From Chlamydomonas sphaeroides (taxonomy: Eukaryota; Chlorophyta; Chlorophyceae; Chlamydomonadales; Chlamydomonadaceae), in the NCBI GenBank assembly GCA_001662425.1, contig BDDC01001355.1, positions 9,261 to 26,141 on the forward strand: a stretch of DNA of 16,881 bases. The letters are read 5' to 3'. The translations under genes and the position numbers were made by a program. Position 1 is the first letter of the stretch; every line of letters starts with the position of its first letter. Below, one piece after another: positions 1 through 9,400 of this stretch. The notes beneath the pieces are model-generated. The model was not told the origin of the DNA and did no database searches. It saw only the letters and a program-made list of their open reading frames with translations.

Positions 1-742
1 GGCCACACGGCAAGCGGCCGAGGAGGCGGCACGCCTTGTCGCTGAGGAGGAGGCGGCACGGCTAGCGGCCGAGGAGGCCGCACGGCTAGCAGAGGAGGAG
101 GCGGCACGCCTTGCCGCTGAGGAGGAAGCGGCACGGCTAGCGGCGGAGGAGGCGGCACGCCTTGCCGCTGAGGAGGAGGCGGCACGGCTAGCGGCGGAGG
201 AGGCCGCACGGCAAGCGGCCGAGGAGGCAGCACGCCTTGCCGCTGAGGAGGAGGCGGCACGGCTAGCGGCGGAGGAGGCCGCGCGGCTAGCGGCCGAGGA
301 GGCGGCACGCCTTGCCGCTGAGGAGGAAGCGGCACGGCTAGCGGCGGAGGAGGCCGCACGGCTAGCGGCCGAGGAGGCGACACGCCTTGCCGCTGAGGAG
401 GAGGCGGCACGGCTTGCGGCGGAGGAGGCCGCACGGCAAGCGGCCGAGGAGGCTGCACGCCTTGCCGCTGAGGAGGAAGCGGCACGGCTAGCGGCGGAGG
501 AGGCCGCACGGCTAGCAGAGGAGGAGGCGGCACGCCTTGCCGCTGAGGAGGAGGCGGCACGGCTTGCGGCGGAGGAGGCCGCGCGGCTAGCGGCCGAGGA
601 GGCGGCACGCCTTGCCGCTGAGGAGGAGGCGGCACGGCTAGCGGTGGAGGAGGCGGCACGGCTAGCGGCGGAGGAGGCCGCACGGCAAGCGGCCGAGGAG
701 GCAGCACGCCTTGCCGCTGAGGAGGAGGCGGCTCGGCTACAA
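1..742 (+). repeat. 75-bp coding minisatellite, Glu/Ala/Arg helical repeat
   Basis: About 30 tandem copies of a 24- or 27-bp unit encode EEAARLAA or EEEAARLAA. They are arranged in a higher-order unit of roughly 75 bp (8+9+8 residues). The frame (codons starting at position 2) has no stop from the first base and runs on into the unique part of exon 1. Glu and Arg at i/i+4 spacing in an Ala background predict a long, stable single alpha helix or coiled coil. Variants are mostly silent or conservative (Leu to Gln, Ala to Thr, Ala to Val, one unit lacking an Ala), which suggests the reading frame is kept by selection while copy number changes. The array ends at the SSYAAE sequence near 745. Where it begins is not visible. 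Confidence 0.9.
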
Positions 743-1758
743 TCCAGCTATGCAGCGGAGACGGCCCTAACGCATCCCGCCGCAGACAGCCACGTCGACC
801 GCCACCTGGCCGGGGCCCTGCCGCTGCTCCCGCTTCCTCTGCTCGGCGCACAGCCACATACCGCAGACGCAAGCTCTTTCCATACGCAATCTGCCTACGG
901 GGCCGCCCTTCTGCCAGACCTGCCGCTGTGCGGCCCCTCCCAGGAGCGCGCGCCGCCCACGTCGCTGCTGCTAGGGCTCGACCTTCTCCTGCCGGCCACC
1001 AACCCCTCGGTCACCCTGCCGTCGCAGCAGCCCTCGGCTACGCTGAGCGCCGCTATGCTGCCGCCCGCTGCGGCGCCACTGGACCTCCTGGACGAGTGGC
1101 TGACGCAGCTCCCGGCGCCAGCCCCGGCCGAGGAGCAGCCGCCAGCCCCGGCCCTGGGGACGCCGCTGGCGGCCCCGGCCGAGGAGCGGCCGCCGGTTCC
1201 GGCCCTGATTGCGCCGCTGGCGGCCCCGGCCGACGGACAGCTGCCACCCCTTAGCTCGCCGCGGGCAGGCCCGCGGGCCGAGGACCAGCCGCCGACCCTA
1301 GGAGGGCTGCTGACGGGCCCAGAGGCCGAGCCGGACTCGCCTGACCCCGGCCACGGCCAATGCCTGGCCCAGGGCCTGGCCCAGGGCCTGCTGCCAGCGA
1401 TGCACTCGGACCCTCTCGAGCGACTGCTGGCGGAGTATGCAAATGTGGCGCCGCCCGCTGCGGCCTCGCAGCCGGCGGACGCGTCGCCGCCGTCACCCCC
1501 GACGGCGACGCTGCCCGCGGCGCAGGGCCAGGCAGCGGCGGCGCAGGAGGATGCCGGCGGTGCGGTGGCTGCTCTAGGGCCGCATGGAGTGGGGCTGCGG
1601 CAGGACGGCGCTGTGGCGCAGCGGGAGGCGGCGCAGCCTGCGGCCCGGGGCGAGGCCGGCAGCCAGCGCGGCGGTGGGGGCAGCGAGGGCAGCGAGGGCT
1701 CCGAGGACGACTTGCTGGACCTGTCGGGCCTCATGGAGCAGCATCAGCCATCGCCGCC

Positions 1759-1789
<31 letters not shown>

Positions 1790-4700
1790 GCGGCGGCGCT
1801 GACGGCTGTGGCGCTGGCGATCCGGCGGTCGGCGGGCGCCGCCTCGCCCCCGGATGAGGCCCCCGTGCCGCCGCAGCAGGCAGCGGCAGCGGCAGCGGCA
1901 GCGCCGGAGCCGGCGCTGGAGCTGGCGGGCGCCGCGCTGCCGCCGCCGCCGCGTGCGGAGTGGGCGGCGGCGGCGGGCGCGGGCAGCCACTTGGCGGCCG
2001 TGCCCGCGGCAGCGCCGGCGGCGGTGCCGCCGCCGGGAGGGGCCCGTGGCCCCACGGGCTCCGCTGGGGGTGCCGCCGCCGGCGCGGGCATGCCCGCCCA
2101 CGAGGCGGCGCTGCTGGCGGCCGAGGCGGCGGAGGCGGCGCTGATGGCGGGTAAGCGGTGGCGGCGCCCTCGCGGCCAGGCCGAGGCCTGGAGTTGCCGA
2201 CGACCAGGTCCTGGTGTCGCTCTCAGCTGCGCTCACACTCCCCCACGCCCGCTGCCCCCCGCACCCTGCCTGCCTGCCCTGTGCTGCCCGGCTCGCCTCC
2301 CCCCAGGTCCTTCGGCCGCCGCCGAGGCGCCAGACTCCATGGCCGCCCTCATGCTGGGGCCGGCGGACGGCCGCAGCTCCTCGCCCGGCCCCTCCTCCCC
2401 CTCCCCGCCCGCCGACGCCTCCCCGCCTGGCGGCTGCCGGCTGGAGCCGCTGCACGGGCTCAGCCGGCTGCTGGCGGACGCCGCCGACGACTGGAACCCC
2501 GCGGGCCGCCCCGACGCGGGCGGCGCCATGATCGGCGGCTCCGTGGCGCTGCGGCTGGAGGAGCTGCACACGTCCATGCCGCACATGGCGCAGCACTGGC
2601 TCACGGTGAGACGGCTGGGGGCTCCGGGCTTGCGTGCGGCTTTGGGACCGGGGGGCTTCGAGGGCGTTGGGGGACGGGCGCCTGGCTCCTATCCACATCG
2701 TGGCATGTGTGCGGAGCTCCCACGCCAGCTGACAGTCGTCCACGCCTCACCTCTGACGCCGCGTCGCCTCCCTGCTCACCCTCGCTCGCTCGCTCCCGGC
2801 CGCCCTCTCCCCAGGCCGGCCGGCCGCGCGTGGTGGCCCTGTCCGCCGGCGTCATGGCGGTGGGCACCTCCCTGGGCGCCTCCCTCGTGTTCCAGCTGCC
2901 AGCAGCCGGCCAGGGCCAGGGCGGCAGCGGCGGCGGACCGCAAGCGGGCGGCAGCGGCGGCGGCGGTGCAGGGCACGGGCATGGGCACGGCCCTGCGGGG
3001 CCCTCTCTGAGCTCCGACAGCCTGCCGCTGCCGCCGGGCGGTGCGGGCTTCGGTGTGGGCCCGGCCGGGGGCGGCGGCGGAGGAGGCGCGGGAGGGGCGG
3101 CGGGTGCGGGGTCTGGCGGCGGCCCAATCGTGGTGGTGGGCGACGCGCGCAGCGAGGCGGAGGCGGTGACGGCGCTGGCGCTGTCCACGGTCGCGGGCCC
3201 CAGTGAGCAGCGCAGGGCGCAGGGCGCAGGATGCGGGGGCGCTGGGGGGGTAGGGCCCCTGGCAGGGCCCCTGGCAGGGCCCCTGGGAGGGCCCCTGGCA
3301 GGGCCCCTGGGAGGGCCCCTGGCAGGGCCCCTGGGATGCTGCTGTGCCACCCCTCCGGCTCCTCGGCTCCCTCACCGCCCGCCCACCGCCTGGCACACAC
3401 CACCTCACACGGACCCCGCCCCGCCCGCCCACCCTCCCGGCCGCAGCCGACCCGTTGTGGCTGCTGGTGGGCCACGCCTCTGGCAGCCTGGCGGTGTGGG
3501 ACATGCAGCGGCGGCCGCCCAAGCAGCTGGCGGCCGTCACGGGGCAGCACAGCCTGCCGGTGAGGGCAGGGGGGCCGGGGGACGGGGGACGGGCGGAGCG
3601 CGAGGGGGAAGCGCGAGGGGGGAGCGCGAGGGGGGAGCGCGAGGGGGCAGGTGCCAGGGGCCGGGCGCGGTGCTGGCTGGGTGCGCAGCTCGGGGCATCC
3701 CAGCAGTCCCCGCACGTTGTGGGTAGGATATGTCGGGGGGAAGCGTCGCCGTACCAAGGGTAGCCATGCACAGTGCGAGGGCGGCTGGGGTGGTGGGTGC
3801 CAGGGCGGCCCCTCGGTCGTGTGCACCTCAGCGGCACCCAGCCGCTGCCGGCCGGGGCCGCCCCAGCCGCTGCATAGTCGCCCATCCCAGCCGCGTGCAA
3901 AACCCCTAACCCGCGCCCCCGGCTCCCTCCCGCCCGCCACCCCTGACCCCTCGCTCCCGCCGCCAGGTCACGCACGCCAGCTTCTTCCCCGGCCGCGGCG
4001 CGTCCATGGCCATCTCCGCCGACCGCCGCGGCCGGCTGTGCCTGCACGTCTTCTCGCACCTGCTGCTCAAGACCGCCGTCGCCTCGCGCGTGCTGCTGGA
4101 CGGCAGCCTGGGCGCCATCGGCGCCATCGCGCACCTCGCGCCCTTCTTCGCGCCCTCGCCGGCGGCGCCGCCGCAGGTCGCGGCAGCGGCCGCCGGCGGC
4201 GGCGAAGTCGCCGCCGCCGCCGCCGCCGCCGCAGGCGCGGCGGCGCCGCAGGCGCCGCCGGGCTCCCGCGTCGGCGACGGACTCGTGGCCCTGTGTGCCA
4301 CCACGGGCTGCCACATCGGTAGGGTTTCGTTTCTAGGAATCTCGAAATTCGTCTGGAGCATGAAGCTTTCGCTATCTGTTAGACACCGATGCGACGCCCA
4401 ACCCCGCGCACGCGCAGGCCGCTTCAAGCCGGGCGGCGAGCTGGTGCCGCTCTACTCCATCCCGAGGCCGGCGGCGGTGCCGGCTCCGTCGCTGCCGTGC
4501 GCCGCGTGGCTGCCGCACCAGCGCCGCTCCGCGCGGCCGCCGGCGGTGGCGGCCGACGTCACCGGCGGCGGCGTGTCGGCGGCGTGCGCGGTGCTGGCGG
4601 TGGGGTGGCAGGATGAGGTCATGTTCGTGGACGTGCCGCTGGTAGGGGACCACACGGCGCCGCCGCCGCCGGCGTCGGCGGCGGCGGCGGCGGCGCAGGA

Positions 4701-7700
4701 TGCGGCGCCGCTGTCGGCGGGGCCGCCGTCGCCGGCCGGCGCCGCGGCGGCGGCGGCAGCGGCGGCAGCCAGCGCGCAGCAAGGGCAGGCGCGGCGGACG
4801 TTCCTGCGCGCCGCGACGGCGCTGACCGGCGGCCTGCGTGGCGCGGCGGCGGCGGCGACGGCTGCTGCTGCCGCCGCCTCCGCCGCGACGACCTCGGCCC
4901 TAGCGGCGGCGGGCGCGGCTTCCGCGCTAGACGCCCTGACGCCGGCGACGGCGACGGCCCTGGCCGAGCGGCTGCCCCTCGTGGTGAATCGCGTCTGGCC
5001 GGCCGCGTCGGTGGTGGCTGCGGCCGCGGCAGGCGGCGGCGAGCGCTCGGTGTTAAGTGCGGGGGCGGTGCCTGCTGCGGGAGGCGACGACGTCGCGGTG
5101 CGGGTCGTGGGTGAGTGGGCGGAAGAGTCTGGTGGGTCCTGCCCAGGGGTTTCTCACAAAGGGCGCCTACCGGATCGGGACGCACTTGAAGCCACTCATG
5201 ACCCCACCGTTCACTCCGTCTCGTGGCCGGCAACGTGAGGCGTGTCGCCTGTTCCGACCCCAGCTGTCCCTGCGGCCCCCGCCCACGCTTTCTTACGCCG
5301 GCCCGCAGGCCTGCATTGGTACGACAGCGACGCGCTGGGTGTCGTACTACTGCTAGGGCTGGCCATGCGGCTGGTGGTGGTGGACCTTGAGGGCGGACTG
5401 CGGGAGCAGGTGGGTGTGGGGGGACGGCTAGGGACTGAGGGAGCAGGTGCGTGTGGGGGGCCGCCTAGGGACTGAGAGAGCAGGTGGCGGGGTCACGAGT
5501 GCACCAGCGCAAACGCCTCGGCGCTGCTATCCGTGCCTTTTCAACCCCTCTCGCCGCCAATCCCTGTGCCCCATTCCCCTACCCATCCCCGGGTGCACTG
5601 CCTTGGCACGCCCCCCTCTCCCAAGCTCCAACCCACCAATGTCCTCTCTCACGCCGCGCCCCCGCCCCCTCAGGCCGACTGCATGGACAAGCGCGTGCCC
5701 CGCACACACCCTCACCATCCAAATGCCGCCCATCATCGCTCACCCTCATTCCATCCTACCCCGCCTTCCCCCCTCCCTCTTCCCTCCCCCCCTCCCCTCC
5801 CCCTCCCCCCCGCAAGGTGGACTGTGTGGACACGCCCTACGTGTCCGGCCTCATGCCGCCGCCCCCGCCCGGCGCCGCGCCTGCGGTGCCCGACACGCTG
5901 GCCGGCAGCGGCGCCCGCCTGGTGGCCCTGGGCGCAAGCAGCACGCTCTACTGCAGCAGGCTGCTCACCTGGCAGGAGCGCCTGCGCACGCTGGCAGACA
6001 TCGGCAAGTGGAAGCTGGGGCTGCGGTTCGCGCTGGACTTCTACAGGTGGGCGGCGGGAGGGCGGGCAGGAGGGGCGGGAACGCCAGAGGGGAGGACCAC
6101 GGAGGCGGGACGCCGGAGCTGGCGGCTCTCGTACCTTGCGCCGGTACGCCGACCCTTTCAACTCGATAGAATTCAATGGGCTCTGTCGATTCAGATGCGA
6201 GAGCTGCTCCATAGTAACACCTAAAGTGACTGTGTCAATTTAGGTACGAGGGCTGCTCCCCTAAGGCAGGGATGCCCGGAGCTTGCGGTCGCGGCGAGGC
6301 AGACGCGCTGCGGCCCAACGCGCTAACGGCTCGTGGTCCCTGTGCCCCACCTCGCGCCCCACTGCCCCTCCGCCAGGCTGCACCTCGCGCGCGCCTCGGC
6401 CGCGTCCTCGGCCGCCGCCAAGGCCGGACCCGCCGTGTCCGGCGCCTCCGACGCCGCCTCGTCCGCCTACGCCGAGGCGCTGCGCGGCTGGCTGGTGTCG
6501 CTGGCGGTGGGCCTGGTGAAGGCGGCCCTGGGGCAGGCGCTGAGGGCGGCGGCGGAGCAGGGCGCCGGGGGGCAGCTGCAGGTGAGCGGCCAGCCCTCGT
6601 GTCAAAGTGCCATTCCATCGACGCCTCAACGGTTTGGCACAATAGACTCTGTTGACGGAGTCGTCTAAAGTTACGGCGGCTGTGGAGGGCACCGCGCGGC
6701 CACCGGGGCGCGATGCCTTTGGGGTCCAAGGGCCAACGGCGTGAGGCGATGAACGGCCACAAGGTCGGCTGCCGCCTGCGGTTCCGCGGCTGCTGCGGGC
6801 CCTGCCTCCTGACCGCCCTCGCGCCCTGCTGCTGCTCGCCCTTTGCTCGCCGCGCAGCTCTCGCGGCTGCCCGCCGGCCCGCGGCGCGCGCTGCACGAGG
6901 CCTGCGCCGCCGCGGTGCTGGTGTGCCTGGCCTCGGGCCGCGAGCGGGTGCTGTTCGACGGCCTGTTTCCGCTGGTGCGGGAGGCGGGCGCCGCGGGGCC
7001 GCTGGTGGAGGCGGTAGAGGTGAGCGCAGTGGCGGCGGCGGAGGGCTGGTACGGGGCAGGAGCCTCCGGGCAGTGATGTGGGTGCCGCCGTGCAAGGAGG
7101 CAGCGAGATGGAGCACGTCCGCCTCCCCTCAGTCCGCCTGGCCCTGCAGCCCTGGGCTGCTCCATGCTGGGTTGCGTAACGCTGGCGGCTGCTTAGGTCA
7201 CAGCTATCATCTCCGGCCCCTGGCGTCTCTCTGGCCCTCCGGACCACCTCCCCCCGCATCCCCGCACCCCCCCACCCCCGCTCAGGTGGCGGTGCTGGCC
7301 GATTGCCTGCCGCGGCCGGGGCCCGAGGTGGTGCAGGCGCTGGTGGCGCACCTGGCGGGCCAGGCGGCGGCGGCGGGGGAGCAGGGGCCGTGGGAGGGGC
7401 AGCAGGAGCAGGGCGGCGGCGCCCCCTGCTCGCTGGCACCTGCCGCGGCTGGTGTGGGGCGGGCGGACCGGCTGGAGCGGTGCGTGCTGCACTTCGACGT
7501 GGCCAGCCTGGACCTGGACCAGGTGGGGCGGCAGGGGGGCAGGGGCAGCGGGAGGGAGGAGGGAGGGTGGCGGCAAAGAGGCTCTGCCGTCCGTGTGGGG
7601 GACCGGTGGGCCGGGGCCAGCCTGGGCCGAGGCTGGCCGGGGCCTGGAGGCCGGGCAGATGGGTTGGGCGCGGGCGGCGGCCTTGGCGTGCGCCTCAAAC

Positions 7701-9350
7701 AGCCGGAGCCATCGTGCCGGGCCGCCTCGCTCGGGGGGTGGACAACGCCGTGGCGCTTTTCCCACTGCCCACCCGCCTGCTACCCAACCTTTCCCTGCCC
7801 CGCCCAACCCTAGGTGCTGCGGCTGTGCGAGGGCCATTGCCTCTACTCGGCCTCCGCCGCCATCTACAACCGCCTGCACGACTACCGGCGGCCGCTGCTC
7901 GACATGCTGGCGGCGGTGGCGGGTCTTGCGCCGCCGCCGCAGCAGCAGCAGCACGGCCAGACGCCGGCGCCCGGCCCGGGGCTGGCGCCGGTGCTGGACT
8001 GGCGGCGGCGGAGGGGCGCCGGCTACAAGCTGCTGGTGTACCTCAAGTGAGCCGGCGTCTGGCATTGGGGCTTTGAGCGAGCGGCGGGTCGGTGGGCTGA
8101 TATGGAGGCATTAGTACAGTTCCATGGTAATTATTCGATGCACCGACGTCGCACCGCTATTAGGTTTCCAAATCCGGCCCTCCTCTCCGCGCCCCGCTCT
8201 CTCGCCCCCGCCCCGCCCGCAGGTGCCTCTTCAACCGGCAGCGCTTCCCGCCGGGCACCGGGCCCCTGCCCGACGTCATCCCCGGGGCCGGCCGCCAGGG
8301 AGACCCCGGTGAGCCCCACCGCCCCGCCCACCGGCCCCATCGGCCCCATCGGCCCCGTGCGCGCGGCAGCTGCCGCGGCCTCCGGTCTGCCCGCCGGCCC
8401 GCCCCCGGCCCCGCGCTGCGCCGCTGACCTGCCCCCCTCCCCCCCTCCCCCACTCCCCCGCCGGTCGTGTGGCCATGCAACGCAGGCTCGCCCGACGACG
8501 TCAAGGCGCAGCTGCTGGGCCTGCTGCTCTTCCTGCGCCCGCAGGACCTGGCGCGCGAGTGGAGGCTGCCGGGCGGCGCCGCCGCGCTGCCGGCGCCGCT
8601 GCAGACGGGGCCGCACCCCGCGCTACAGGTGGGCCCCTTGGTCGGGGGGCAGGGAGGGGCGCAGCATGGGTGTATCACAGTGCTGCGAAGTCGCGCGCCT
8701 GGTCCTGCGCCATCCGGCCGCCGACACACTGGCCTGTGAGCTCCTGCCGACCTCCTGCCGACACACCCCTGCCCGGCCCGCTTGCCCTTTTGCTGGTCCC
8801 ATCGCTGCCCGTTCGTTCCCCCCTGCCGCCCCCTGCCCAGCTGCTGCTGTCGGTGGACGTGGCGGCGGCGGTCCTGGTGCTGGGCGGCGCGGTGGCGGGC
8901 TGGGACGCGGTGGAGACCGACCTGCGCGAGGCGGCGGGGCAGCCGGCGGTGGAGGAGCTGGGCAGCGTGCTGGTGGCCACACAGGTGGGGACAGGGGCAC
9001 GGGGGGAGGGGGGAGGGGGTTTTAAGGAGGGAAGGCAGCGTGCTGGTTGCCGCAGAAATACTCCAGAGGCCGGGATTATGAGGGCGGGGCCGTCAGGGGT
9101 GGGTCGGGTCTGGCAGGCGCACGGCATGTGTGGCGCACATCGAGGGTGCACGGGGCACACAGCTGCCTGCTGGTCTACTCAGCTCGGCTGAGCCCACTCG
9201 GCTTGCCTCAGCGGCACGGCGCCTGACACGACGCCTCCCCCCCCTCCCGGCTGCCCCTTCCGGTCGGTCAACGCGCAGGTGCTGGTCAACGCGCTCATCG
9301 ACCTGACCCAGTCCGACAGACTGCAGCAGCTCGCCGCGCCGCAACCCCAC

Positions 9351-9400
<50 letters not shown>

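Larger units (their letters stand above)
2307..5409 (+). other. VPS8: VPS8 exons 2-7: N-terminal WD40-like beta-propeller
   Basis: In Vps8 this part folds as a beta-propeller that contacts the Rab and the membrane. Exon 2 carries LEPLHGLSRLLADAADDWNP. Exon 3 begins RPRVVALSAGVMAVGTSLG, the usual opening propeller strand of the family. Exon 4 has a clear WD-type blade, LWLLVGHASGSLAVWDM. Exon 5 has the next blades, THASFFPGRGASMAISADRR and LCLHVFSHLLLKTAVASR. Exon 6 has LVPLYSIPRP and VLAVGWQDEVMFVDV. Exon 7 has LHWYDSDALGVVLLL and LAMRLVVVDLEGG. Long inserts interrupt the blades: Gly-rich in exon 3 (about 2920-3140), Ala/Gly-rich at the end of exon 5, and Ala-rich in exon 6 (about 4660-4920). 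Such inserts should loop out of the propeller. Confidence 0.82.

Noticed and set aside
1..742. TolA-like bacterial protein suggested by the AAEEEAARLAAEEAAR repeats
   Set aside because: Such Ala/Glu/Arg repeats arise easily in G+C-rich algae. The downstream introns and Vps8 blocks show a eukaryotic nuclear gene.
1..742. CRISPR-like array
   Set aside because: The repeats are contiguous coding units without unique spacers.
644..3010. Single uninterrupted reading frame starting from a GTG at 644
   Set aside because: GTG is not a plausible start here and the frame is open to base 1. Past 2150 and 2605 it crosses clear GT-AG introns, after which the conserved Vps8 frame differs.
2776..4314. Long minus-strand reading frame of about 512 codons (and others at 895-1734, 1574-2743, 12042-13178)
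   Set aside because: In this very G+C-rich sequence stop codons are rare in every frame. The translations are Arg/Ala/Gly/Pro-rich shadows crossing VPS8 exons and introns, with no recognisable motif.
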